From Candidatus Hydrogenedentota bacterium (GTDB taxonomy: Bacteria > Hydrogenedentota > Hydrogenedentia > Hydrogenedentales > SLHB01): a stretch of 9,085 nt of DNA. Location: NCBI GenBank assembly GCA_026387845.1, contig JAPLKX010000331.1, forward strand, positions 1 through 9,085, given 5' to 3'. A program made the position numbers and the translations under genes. Positions 1 through 7,444 of the stretch are shown here, piece by piece; position 1 is the first letter of the stretch; each line of letters begins with the position of its first letter. The notes under the pieces were generated by a model. It was not told the DNA's origin. It ran no database searches and was given only the letters and a program-made list of their open reading frames with translations.

Positions 1-1
1 A

Positions 2-58
2 ACTGCCGAAAACTACGCCACCTTCGTCGAAACGGCACTAAAAGAGGGCGGGTACTGA
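2..58 (+). CDS. C-terminal fragment of an unidentified gene
   Basis: An open frame enters from the left edge and stops at TGA 56-58. It encodes the 18 residues TAENYATFVETALKEGGY. No start lies within the window. The stop is 7 bp before the next gene's ATG, on the same strand, so it is probably the upstream member of the same operon. The tail is too short to assign to a family. It reads like the end of an amphipathic C-terminal helix of a soluble protein, but that is inference. This frame has no stop in its 54 coding bases, which alone is weak evidence; the tight spacing to the next start is the main support. Confidence 0.5.
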   Translation, partial: TAENYATFVETALKEGGY

Positions 59-65
59 AGGCGCC

Positions 66-899
66 ATGAACAGAAGGCGGTTTTTAAAGATTCTTGGGGC
101 TGTTGCGGCTGCCGGTGTTGCGGCCAGCTATCCCGTTACTATCGAAAGATACCTTGTCCAGGTAAACCGGTACCGGATTCCCATGCCAAGACTGCCACGA
201 GAGTTCGATGGTTTCACGATCGTCCACCTGACGGACCTCCACTATGGCCCCCTGGTCCCGCTGTGGTTCGTCCGATGGGTAATCGAAACAGCCAACCGCC
301 TCCGGAAACACATAACGGTCTGCACGGGAGATTATGTTGGCAAGAGGAATAAGCGCCAAGATCTTGAGCAGGTGTGGCCGGTCTTGGCGGAGTTGCGGGC
401 GCCGCTGGGCGTTTACTCCGTTCTCGGCAACCACGACCATTGGACCGATACCACCCGATCCCTCCAATGGCTGCAGAGGAGCGGGCAAAACGTCCGCAAG
501 CGTTGCCAGGGTTTCGAGCGGAACGGCAACAAATTATGGATTGCGGGCGGAGGAGACTTGTGGGAGGACCACATCCCGTTCGATGATCTCCTCGATGACG
601 TTCCCAAGTCCGACTGCAGGATCGTGCTTGCGCACAACCCCGACAGTGCCGACACCAAGTTCTCCGCGCCCGTGGATCTCATTATTTCCGGCCACACCCA
701 CGGCGGCCAAGTGTGCGTGCCTTTTTACGGTTCGCTCATCCTGCCGGTAAAAAACAAGAACTACTCGTTTGGCCTCAAGGCAAACAGCAAAGGCCAGCCG
801 GTCTTCATTTCAAAAGGAATCGGCTGGGCCATGTACCCGGTGAGGTTCAACTGTATGCCGGAAATAGCTGTTTTAGAGCTGACAAGCTCAACGCTATGA
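66..899 (+). CDS. Tat-exported calcineurin-like metallophosphoesterase (YaeI/LpxG-type)
   Basis: This 277-residue protein carries the full calcineurin-type metal-binding set in order: D57 and H59 in TDLHYG, D89 in GDYV, N122-H123 in GNHDH, H190 in AHNPD, and H210/H212 in GHTHGGQ. These residues bind a di-metal centre that hydrolyses phosphoesters. The GHTHGGQ plus AHNPD pattern and the length fit the YaeI group of membrane-associated phosphodiesterases. Chlamydial LpxG, a UDP-2,3-diacylglucosamine hydrolase in lipid A synthesis, is a relative, so a lipid or nucleotide-sugar substrate is possible but unproven. The N-terminus has RRRFLK followed by a hydrophobic Ala/Gly/Val stretch (residues 9-21), which suggests Tat export. 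There is no lipobox Cys. An AAGG at 58-61 is a weak, short-spaced ribosome binding site, so translation may be coupled to the upstream gene. The stop overlaps the next start. Confidence 0.9.
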   Translation: MNRRRFLKILGAVAAAGVAASYPVTIERYLVQVNRYRIPMPRLPREFDGFTIVHLTDLHYGPLVPLWFVRWVIETANRLRKHITVCTGDYVGKRNKRQDLEQVWPVLAELRAPLGVYSVLGNHDHWTDTTRSLQWLQRSGQNVRKRCQGFERNGNKLWIAGGGDLWEDHIPFDDLLDDVPKSDCRIVLAHNPDSADTKFSAPVDLIISGHTHGGQVCVPFYGSLILPVKNKNYSFGLKANSKGQPVFISKGIGWAMYPVRFNCMPEIAVLELTSSTL

Positions 900-3298
900 G
901 CGCCATGACGCCATTGATGCTTCTCAATAAGTTTGGGGTGATATCCGCAGTCGGTCTTCTTGGAATGTCCCCGGCTTGGGGAAATCCCGCGCATCAAGCG
1001 GGCCAGGGCGCGATCGTTCTTGAGAACGATGCCTGCCAGATAACGTTTGACGCGGAGCACGGCGGGCTTTGTGAGATCGTAAACCGGGCTTCGGGAGATT
1101 CTTGTCTGAAGAAAGGGGATGCCGGAACGATGCCGTTCCGGGTGTACGCGGATCTGACGAAGAAATTTGAGATCCGTACCAATGAAAAGTATCAGTTGGT
1201 TTTTGACGAACCGGAAACTATAACGAAAACGCTGGTCCAGCCGGGAACAATGCAATTGACGAGAGTCGAACGCGCCGGTCTTTTCCAATTACACTATGAA
1301 GGGCAGGGGTTCCAGATTGTCTTGGGGGTGCGCCTTAACGAGCAGAGCCCTTCTTCGGACTGGTCGCTGCGAATCACCAACGCGGGAAAAGAACCGCGTG
1401 AGTTCCTTGCCTGTTTCCCTTATCTTGATGGCGTGCGCCTCGGCCCGGACGCTTCGAACAACATGGCCACCGCCATGGACCAGGCTGGTCTCGCGGTTCC
1501 GGCGTGGGAAAGAAAAGGCGGCGTGCTGGGTGAAAGCAACCAACTCTCGATGCAGTGGCATGCCATTTGGAACCCGGCGTCGCGTGATGCGCTGGCCCTG
1601 ATCTTTATGGATGCCCAGGTACACCCAAAACGGTTGCTGCTTAAAGAGCCGGCGATCGCCCTGCATCACTTCCCCTCGATACGGCTGGCGCCCGGCGAGT
1701 CCGTCGACCTGCCTTCTGTCCGGATGGTTGCTTATACCGGCGACTGGCGGCCGGGCGCTCGAGCGTATCGCGCCTGGTATGACGCGGCGTACACGCACGT
1801 AGAGCCACCGGCGTGGTTCCGGGCGTCCAACGGCTGGAATGGGATTCATTTCAAGAAAGCGGAGCCAGGACTCAAGGCGGATTACCCGGGCCAGGTGATG
1901 CTGGACAGTTTTCGCGAATTGCCAATGGCGCAGATCCGTACGCCCATTGACAACTGGGAGTACGCCTTCTATTGCCAGACTTCCATGAGAATGAAGAATC
2001 TCCCCTATTTCCCGCATACCGACGGTGACAACATCGTGCGCGAAGACATGGGCGGCGCAGAGGCCATGCGCGAAGGGATTGCCGGCGTGCACCGTCTCGG
2101 CCTGCACGCCACGCTCTACGTGGAAGGCTACATCGTACATGAGCAAAGCGATATCGCCAAGGCGGGCAAGGCGGAGCGATGGGCCGTTATGCAGAAAGAC
2201 GGATCGCTCATCGGCCCCTACAAGAAACAGGGCTTCTACCACATGTGCCCGGGCAGCATCGAGTGGCAGGATCATCTCGCCGGCATGGTTGCCCGTCTGC
2301 TGCGCGAGACGGACGCGGATGCCGTGCGTCTCGACTCGTTGGGATTTTATTACCTGGCGTGCTATAACCCCGCGCACCAACATAAAACGCCCTTCGGGTA
2401 CAACGAGTGGATTGGCCAGTTGCTTGCCAAGGTGCGGGCGGCGGCGGTATCCGTCAAACCCGATGTCTTGTTATTGACGGAGGGTTCCGCCGATTGGTTT
2501 GGACAATGGTTTCATGGCGCGCTCACCAGCCGTTGCCCGCGCGATCTTTCCATGATGCGGTTGGCGGTTGGCCCGTTTCGTCCGTATGTATACGCTTCCG
2601 GCGCGTTGTGGGGATCGCTTTCGGGATTTCCGGGCGGTGGCTGCACAGGGCCGGACATAAACACCATGGACTGGAACTGGCTGTGCGCGCGGTTTCCGGT
2701 ACACGAAGCACTTGTCTGGGGAGATGTGAGTGATGAAGACCCCGCCTCGTCGGACCCGCAGATTGTTACGCGCCGATTCGAGGGGGACGGCTACTGGGCC
2801 GTTGTGGCCGCCCGCCCGGAAAGCCAGGAGCCGGTCTGGCCGCGGGGAACCGGCGTCGCCAAAGACCATGCGGAGTATGTGCTGACGCTGCCGGGGCTCG
2901 AGGGGCAAGTGGCCGACGCGGCGCTCTGCGATATCGAGACACTCTCCTGGACACCTGTCGGCCTTGAACGATTGGATAATGACATCACGATTCGCCTCCG
3001 TACAAACTGGGCGCTCGTAATCTTGAGAAAGACTGCCGGCCCGGCTGTTGTGAATTTCGACCCGCCGCCAGTACTTCACAAGGGTGACTCGACGGTGATT
3101 CGCCCACGGGTCCTTTGTGGCGATCCGGCGTCGTCAGTCCTTGTGAGCGCGCCGGGACTTGAGGTCTCCCCTGCCGCAGAAGGCGCGCCGGATGAAACTC
3201 AGGTGACCGTGCCGCCGGATGCGTTTCCCGGAAATTACGCCGTCACCATTGGTGGCAACCACGTTCTCGGCACAAAACGTTTCCTGACCGTCGAATAA
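896..3298 (+). CDS. Secreted putative glycoside hydrolase, DUF6259-like TIM barrel
   Basis: The 800-residue product starts with a signal peptide (hydrophobic from about 5 to 25, likely cut near the AWG at 27-29). Residues about 35-300 look like a beta-rich N-terminal domain. Residues about 305-620 look like a catalytic barrel. Residues about 715-800 look like a C-terminal Ig-like beta domain. In the barrel, AVRLDSLGF (D480) and LLLTEGSADW (E529) sit at strand ends where related clan enzymes place the nucleophile and the acid/base, so they are candidate catalytic residues by inference. The layout matches the DUF6259 group, often annotated as alpha-galactosidase-like; the substrate is unknown. 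I chose ATG 896 because it overlaps the previous stop as ATGA, implying translational coupling, and places the signal peptide at the N-terminus. An in-frame ATG at 905 is the alternative. The frame is open back to 713, but the extra 61 residues would bury the signal peptide and overlap the phosphoesterase. Confidence 0.72.
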   Translation: MSAMTPLMLLNKFGVISAVGLLGMSPAWGNPAHQAGQGAIVLENDACQITFDAEHGGLCEIVNRASGDSCLKKGDAGTMPFRVYADLTKKFEIRTNEKYQLVFDEPETITKTLVQPGTMQLTRVERAGLFQLHYEGQGFQIVLGVRLNEQSPSSDWSLRITNAGKEPREFLACFPYLDGVRLGPDASNNMATAMDQAGLAVPAWERKGGVLGESNQLSMQWHAIWNPASRDALALIFMDAQVHPKRLLLKEPAIALHHFPSIRLAPGESVDLPSVRMVAYTGDWRPGARAYRAWYDAAYTHVEPPAWFRASNGWNGIHFKKAEPGLKADYPGQVMLDSFRELPMAQIRTPIDNWEYAFYCQTSMRMKNLPYFPHTDGDNIVREDMGGAEAMREGIAGVHRLGLHATLYVEGYIVHEQSDIAKAGKAERWAVMQKDGSLIGPYKKQGFYHMCPGSIEWQDHLAGMVARLLRETDADAVRLDSLGFYYLACYNPAHQHKTPFGYNEWIGQLLAKVRAAAVSVKPDVLLLTEGSADWFGQWFHGALTSRCPRDLSMMRLAVGPFRPYVYASGALWGSLSGFPGGGCTGPDINTMDWNWLCARFPVHEALVWGDVSDEDPASSDPQIVTRRFEGDGYWAVVAARPESQEPVWPRGTGVAKDHAEYVLTLPGLEGQVADAALCDIETLSWTPVGLERLDNDITIRLRTNWALVILRKTAGPAVVNFDPPPVLHKGDSTVIRPRVLCGDPASSVLVSAPGLEVSPAAEGAPDETQVTVPPDAFPGNYAVTIGGNHVLGTKRFLTVE

Positions 3299-3347
3299 TG
3301 CCACTTCATCTGGCCTCCGCACAGTGCGCCATTGAAAGCAACCCTTC

Positions 3348-3376
3348 TTGAACCTCTCCGATTTCGGACGTACAAT
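3348..3376 (+). promoter_or_regulatory. Predicted sigma70-type promoter
   Basis: TTGAAC at 3348-3353 (4 of 6 matches to the -35 consensus) and TACAAT at 3371-3376 (5 of 6 to the -10) are separated by exactly 17 bp. Transcription would begin near 3383, leaving a leader of about 58 bases before the start at 3441. It lies in the only sizeable gap between the glycosidase and the next gene, so it would let the downstream pair be transcribed independently. No clear terminator precedes it. The call is by consensus only. Confidence 0.55.
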
Positions 3377-3424
3377 GGGCGCACATTCGACGCGCGGATG
3401 GCGTCGCGCGCGCGGCGCAAACCG

Positions 3425-3433
3425 AAGGGGAGG
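3425..3433 (+). promoter_or_regulatory. Ribosome binding site that decides the start at 3441
   Basis: AAGGGGAGG at 3425-3433 is a strong Shine-Dalgarno match. It is 7 bases from GTG 3441 and 13 bases from ATG 3447, both in the same frame. The 7-base spacing favours GTG. An in-frame TTG at 3348 is unlikely because it has no such site and falls in the predicted promoter. Confidence 0.6.
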
Positions 3434-3440
3434 CGCGCTT

Positions 3441-5582
3441 GTGCTAATGTATCACACCGGACAACGTTCAACGGCAATTCTTGTTTCCGTAACTTGCCTT
3501 TTCCTGGCCGGCATTGCCGCCGCGGGAGGCGCGCCGTCCTGGCTGGAGGGGTATGAATCGCGGCGTGACATCCTGCTTAACCAGTACGCGGCCGGCGGGA
3601 GCGCCGATCTCTACAACGACCTTGCCCGCCTCGCCCTCGGCATGGATCCGAGCGGAGCCGGCATCGATAATGCCATCGGCATGCTCAACGCGCGCCAGGA
3701 TACGGCCGATTTCAAATTGCCGGGCCTGATGCGCCTGCTGTATCGCCACGCCGGCGACCCCCTCCTCAGCGCCGACGTCAAGAACCGCACGCGCCAGGCC
3801 ATCCTTGCGTTTAAATATTGGCCTGACGAACCGGGCGCGGACTCGATGTGCACGTGGACCGAGAACCACCAAATCCTGTTCTCCGCCGGTGCTTACCTGG
3901 CCGGCCAACTTTACCCGGACGAGATCTTCACCAACTCCGGCAGGACCGGCGCTCAAATGATGGCGGTCCACAAGCCCAGGATCCTGCGTTGGCTCGACCT
4001 GCGGTACCGCACGGGGTTCAGCGAGTGGCTGTCGAACGTGTATTACAACGAGGATCTGCCCCCGTTGCTGGCCCTCGCCGACTTCGCCCAGGACGCCGAC
4101 CTCGCTCAGCGGGCAAAAATGGTAATCGACCTCCTCTTGCTCGACATGGCCCTCAACAGCCACCGGGGTATTTTCGGCAGCACGCACGGGCGCAGCTACG
4201 AGAACAGCAAGAAATGGCCACAGAACGAAAGCACCAGCGACATCGAGTGGCTCATGTTCGACCAGGCCACGCTGCACTACGGCAACATGTCCGCCACGTG
4301 TTTTGCGCTAAGCGAAAGCTACCTCATGCCCGAAGTCATCTACGAGATCGCCAACGACACCGAGCGGCTCGAAAACATCACGCGGCAGCGGATGGGGCTC
4401 CGCATCGCGCCCGACAACGCCGGCGGGCTCTCGTTCGATCTCCACAACTACGAGGACGGGATGGTCTGGCTGTCGCTCGAGGCGTACTGCCACCCGCTCG
4501 TATTTCCGACGTTTGTCGAGATGCTCGACGCCTACAACTGGTGGGGAAACGACTTTTTTGCGCCGTTCGAAACGTTCCGGCCGCTCATTGAACTGTGGCG
4601 AGACGAAGGAACCCTCTCCGTCGAAATTGCGAAATTCGAATACGACCTGACGCGCAACGTCCGCGACGAGGTCAACATCTACACGTACCGCACGCCGGAT
4701 TACATGCTCAGTTCCGCCCAGAATTACCGCCCCGGCTACGGCGGGGACCAGCACAGCATCTGGCAGGCAACGTTAGGCGGCAACGCCGTGTGTTTCACCA
4801 CACACCCCGCGCAATATGCCGGCGACACACCCAACTACTGGACCGGCGCCGGCTGGCTGCCCAAAGTCGGCCAATATAAAAATGTCGCCATTATCCTGCA
4901 TGACGCCTCCGACGAAGGCCGCGGCGGGCTCTACTTCCCGGTCACGCTGGATTTCACCCACGCCTGGCTGCCCCGCGAAGAGTTCGACGAGGTAGTCGAG
5001 CAAGACGGCTGGGTCTTCGCACGCCACGACAACGCTTATCTCGCGCTCCGCTCGCAGAACCCTTATTTCTGGCAATTGGACGCCGCCGGCGACCCGTACA
5101 TGGAAATGGTCGTCCCCGGCCGGAAAAACGTCTACATTTGTGAGCTCGGCCGGCCCGAAACCCACGGAACCTTCGGCCAATTCGTGCAATCTGTCTCAAA
5201 CGCCGACCTGGCGTTCGGCACCCTGGCAGTTGCCTATCGTTCCCCGTCGCAAGGCGCCCTCGGGTTTTCGTGGAACGGCGCGCTCATGCGCAATGGCAGC
5301 CCTGTAAGCGTTTCCGGCTACGGACGTTACGACACGCCTTACGGTTCCGCCTCGTTTCCCGCCAACGCCATCCAGGTCGAGTACAACGGCCACCGGCTCT
5401 CCTTGGATTGGCAGGACCAGACGCGCGAAACCGGCCCTGTCGCCGTGCCCGCCGCCGCGCCCGCTGCTCTCTGCCTGGTCGCCGCCGCGCTTGCCGCATC
5501 CGCCATTCGGCGGCTAAAGACATCGGTTGCTCTGAGATTATGCAAAGAAGGGGAAAATGAACCAGCAACCTTACAACGATAA
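3441..5582 (+). CDS. Exported putative alpha/alpha-toroid carbohydrate-active protein with PEP-CTERM-like tail
   Basis: The 713-residue protein begins with a signal peptide (hydrophobic about 11-28, likely cut near AAAGG 26-30). The N-terminal half, about 35-400, is helix-rich with repeated hairpin-like segments, as in alpha/alpha-toroid lyases and glycosidases. TWTENHQILF (E141-N142-H143) and STHGRSYENSK (H249, R251, Y253) are conspicuous polar clusters that could form an active site; their role is inference. From about 405 to 660 the sequence is beta-rich, consistent with the sandwich domain that often follows a toroid. I do not recognise an exact characterised family. Residues 667-691 (VAVPAAAP, a hydrophobic stretch, then R690-R691) resemble a PEP-CTERM sorting signal, but a further 22 residues follow. 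The start is GTG 3441 on ribosome-site spacing; ATG 3447 would shorten it by two residues. The 3' end overlaps the DUF202 gene by 26 bp. Confidence 0.6.
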   Translation: MLMYHTGQRSTAILVSVTCLFLAGIAAAGGAPSWLEGYESRRDILLNQYAAGGSADLYNDLARLALGMDPSGAGIDNAIGMLNARQDTADFKLPGLMRLLYRHAGDPLLSADVKNRTRQAILAFKYWPDEPGADSMCTWTENHQILFSAGAYLAGQLYPDEIFTNSGRTGAQMMAVHKPRILRWLDLRYRTGFSEWLSNVYYNEDLPPLLALADFAQDADLAQRAKMVIDLLLLDMALNSHRGIFGSTHGRSYENSKKWPQNESTSDIEWLMFDQATLHYGNMSATCFALSESYLMPEVIYEIANDTERLENITRQRMGLRIAPDNAGGLSFDLHNYEDGMVWLSLEAYCHPLVFPTFVEMLDAYNWWGNDFFAPFETFRPLIELWRDEGTLSVEIAKFEYDLTRNVRDEVNIYTYRTPDYMLSSAQNYRPGYGGDQHSIWQATLGGNAVCFTTHPAQYAGDTPNYWTGAGWLPKVGQYKNVAIILHDASDEGRGGLYFPVTLDFTHAWLPREEFDEVVEQDGWVFARHDNAYLALRSQNPYFWQLDAAGDPYMEMVVPGRKNVYICELGRPETHGTFGQFVQSVSNADLAFGTLAVAYRSPSQGALGFSWNGALMRNGSPVSVSGYGRYDTPYGSASFPANAIQVEYNGHRLSLDWQDQTRETGPVAVPAAAPAALCLVAAALAASAIRRLKTSVALRLCKEGENEPATLQR

Positions 5583-5862
5583 AATCCGAAAAGAGATGAT
5601 CCTCCGCGACCATCTCGCCGCCGCCCGAACCGTGCTCGCAAACGAAAGAACAATCCTCGCTTACCTCCGCACTGCACTCACCACCATTGCCGCAGGCGTC
5701 GGCCTCATCGAACTGACCACCACCCCAGCCATGCAAACCATCGGATGGATCCTCCTGCCGGTCGGCGCCGCATGCCTTGTCATCGGTGTCGTCCGCTATC
5801 TCCAGTTCAGACAGTACATTTCTCAACTGACCCGGGCCGAAAAAGACCTGGAAACCGACTAG
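5557..5862 (+). CDS. DUF202 (YidH-like) inner membrane protein
   Basis: The 101-residue protein has the DUF202 signature LANERTILAYLRTAL (27-41) followed by AAGVGL (45-50), the hallmark of YidH-type small membrane proteins. Two hydrophobic segments are visible, about 37-52 and 62-80, with a charged cytoplasmic-looking N-terminus and a charged C-terminal helix (about 84-101). The biochemical role of the family is not established. GAAGGGG at 5547-5553 gives a good ribosome site close to ATG 5557. The start lies inside the 3' end of the preceding gene, in another frame, so translation may be coupled. It is the only full-length product here without an export signal. It is about the usual size for the family. 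Confidence 0.88.
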   Translation: MNQQPYNDKIRKEMILRDHLAAARTVLANERTILAYLRTALTTIAAGVGLIELTTTPAMQTIGWILLPVGAACLVIGVVRYLQFRQYISQLTRAEKDLETD

Positions 5863-6105
5863 AAGGCGGTAGGCCCTCGTTCCACCCCGTTTCTGCACGG
5901 TTCCAACCTGTTTCGCTGTTTCGTTTTTACATCCAGCCTCGAACCAGATATGAAAGCCTTAACGCCAGTTTCCGGCTCCGTTCACTCAACTCGTTTATAG
6001 CCAACCTTTTACATCGCATGATTTTCCGTCCGGCGCCTATTGAGAGCAGGGGCATGTTTTTTGCTCATCTCCTCTCTTCGAGTGATTTGGAGGCAGCGGA
6101 GCAGC
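5863..6105 (+). other. Intergenic spacer with no supported feature
   Basis: This 243-bp gap separates the DUF202 gene from the C45-family gene. The first 70 bases have several loosely repeated GTTTC/GTTCC words and a short T-run near 5925-5929, but no stem strong enough to call a terminator. I found no promoter pair with acceptable spacing. A TTG at 6040 opens a frame into the next gene, but it lacks a ribosome site and would displace the Tat signal from the N-terminus. Confidence 0.5.
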
Positions 6106-7338
6106 ATGGACATGTTTGGCAGGCGCCATTTTTTGAAGTTGGCAGGAGGGGTGGCACTCTCGGAAGTTCTCAGTGGCTGTATTCTCACCGACAATGACTA
6201 TTACCGGGCGGGTCGTGCGCTCGGCACTGCCTATAAAACGGGGATACGCATGATGTTGCGCCAGTTTATCCTCGAGTTCCCCCAGTATCTCCAGATTATC
6301 CGAGACGAAGGTCCCGCCAAATCGGACTACATGCCGGTGGTCATCAACTTGGACGAGATCCAGAAGGGGGCCGATCCCGACATGCTGGAAGTCCTCGCCG
6401 GTGCGGTATTTAACCGCGATAGGCTCGCCCAGGCGCTCTATGACCAAAGTCCAAACAACTATTACAAGCTGTTGGGCATCGCGGACGGGGCGTTTGGACC
6501 GTACATGCGCAAGTTTCTGTTCTCGATACAGTGCCTTGAAGTGACGATGCCGCGCCTGAGTTACATAAATCCGGGCCTGTGTTCGGCGGTCCTGTTGAGG
6601 TCTTCGGCCACGACATTTGGGGAGCCGGTGCTGGCGAAGAGTTTTGACCTGCTCAACGTGTGCTGGTACGGCTGTGTTACGCGGAAGACGCGGCCCGGTG
6701 GCAAGCTGCCCTCGCTGGATAACACCCTCAGCGTCTTGCCCGGCGCCGTTTCGACGCTGAACCCGTACTTCTGCGTCACCCACAACACCCTGCCCGGCGC
6801 GTTTTCCAACGGCCGGTACCTTCCCGGCACCTGCACGGAACAAGACATGACCGAAGCGTGCCGGTCGGTGGAGGAAGCCATCGAGTTTCTCTACGGAACC
6901 GAAAACGGCGGATACTTCCTGTTTCCCATGGCCGACGCAGAGGACAACATCGCCCTCGTCGAAAGCACGCCGTTCGGGAAGGAAGTCATAGTGCCTGACG
7001 CCGACTTTCTCGTCGTAACCAACCACTCGCAATGCCCGCACCCTCATGCGCCCGACGGCGCCGTGAGAACCGATATCCCGCTTGACACGTTCATCCGTCA
7101 CAGGCGCCTCACGGACCTTGTCAGCCAGCACCTGGCCAAGAACGGCAAGCTCAGCCTGGAGAACATCAAGGCCATGTTTGCTGACCACGAACACGGCGGC
7201 GGTCTGAACAGCCTGTGCCGCCATTCGTCGATTGCCGGCACCGTCAGCACCGTAATCATGTTGCCCAAATCCGGCCGGATGCTGGTGGCGCCGGGCCACC
7301 CTTGCGAAACCCCGTTTCTGGAATACGAGATCGAGTAA
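6106..7338 (+). CDS. Tat-exported lipoprotein, peptidase C45 / acyl-CoA:6-APA acyltransferase-like Ntn-hydrolase
   Basis: The 410-residue protein has a twin-arginine signal, GRRHFLK (5-11), running into a lipobox VLSGC with C25, so it is probably a Tat-dependent lipoprotein. The rest matches the C45 Ntn-hydrolase family of autoproteolytic acyltransferases and amidases. LCSAVLLRSSATTFGEP (158-174) holds the candidate nucleophile C159. Other family features are SFD 179-181, VTHNT 224-228, VTNH 304-307, DHEHGGG 360-366, LCRH 370-373, GTVSTVIM 378-385, and the closing VAPGHPCETP (394-403). Family members are cut just before the Cys to expose its amino group; here the preceding residue is Leu rather than the Gly of the fungal enzyme. 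Substrates of bacterial members are mostly unknown amides. ATG 6106 follows GGAGG at 6089-6093 by 12 bases; ATG 6112 (two residues shorter) follows GGAG at 6098-6101 by 10 and is equally possible. Confidence 0.8.
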   Translation: MDMFGRRHFLKLAGGVALSEVLSGCILTDNDYYRAGRALGTAYKTGIRMMLRQFILEFPQYLQIIRDEGPAKSDYMPVVINLDEIQKGADPDMLEVLAGAVFNRDRLAQALYDQSPNNYYKLLGIADGAFGPYMRKFLFSIQCLEVTMPRLSYINPGLCSAVLLRSSATTFGEPVLAKSFDLLNVCWYGCVTRKTRPGGKLPSLDNTLSVLPGAVSTLNPYFCVTHNTLPGAFSNGRYLPGTCTEQDMTEACRSVEEAIEFLYGTENGGYFLFPMADAEDNIALVESTPFGKEVIVPDADFLVVTNHSQCPHPHAPDGAVRTDIPLDTFIRHRRLTDLVSQHLAKNGKLSLENIKAMFADHEHGGGLNSLCRHSSIAGTVSTVIMLPKSGRMLVAPGHPCETPFLEYEIE

Positions 7339-7391
7339 GCGAAGAACAGGGACTGACTCAACTTTCAGCAGTTTGAACAGACAACGTAGGC

Positions 7392-7444
7392 CCGAATTCC
7401 GATTCGGACCGAATTCCCGATTCGGACCGAATTCCCGATTCGGA
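7392..7444 (+). repeat. Three tandem 17-18 bp palindromic repeats
   Basis: Three head-to-tail copies of CCGAATTCCCGATTCGGA occupy 7392-7408 (17 bp, one C missing), 7409-7426 and 7427-7444. Each unit is a 6-bp inverted repeat, CCGAAT and ATTCGG, around TCCCG (TCCG in the first). Adjacent units can also pair across the joins. The heptamer ATTCGGA recurs a fourth time at 7478-7484. The array starts 53 bp after the C45 gene's stop. It could act as a transcript-stabilising or terminating hairpin cluster, a protein-binding site, or a neutral variable-number repeat. There is no T-run to make it a standard terminator. Structure is seen directly; function is unknown. Confidence 0.85.

Noticed and set aside
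713..895. Longer N-terminus for the glycosidase starting at ATG 713
   Set aside because: It would overlap the conserved GHTH-containing end of the phosphoesterase gene by 187 bp and bury a clear signal peptide 61 residues inside the protein.
1289..2383. A 364-codon open frame on the minus strand opposite the glycosidase
   Set aside because: It has no recognisable domain or ribosome site, and it lies wholly inside a plus-strand gene with a signal peptide and barrel-like motifs.
3319..3329. CGCACAGTGCG inverted repeat after the glycosidase as a terminator
   Set aside because: The loop would be a single base and there is no T-run, so it cannot form a normal terminator hairpin.
7392..7444. A minimal CRISPR array
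   Set aside because: The repeats abut with no spacers, are only 17-18 bp, and no cas genes are present.
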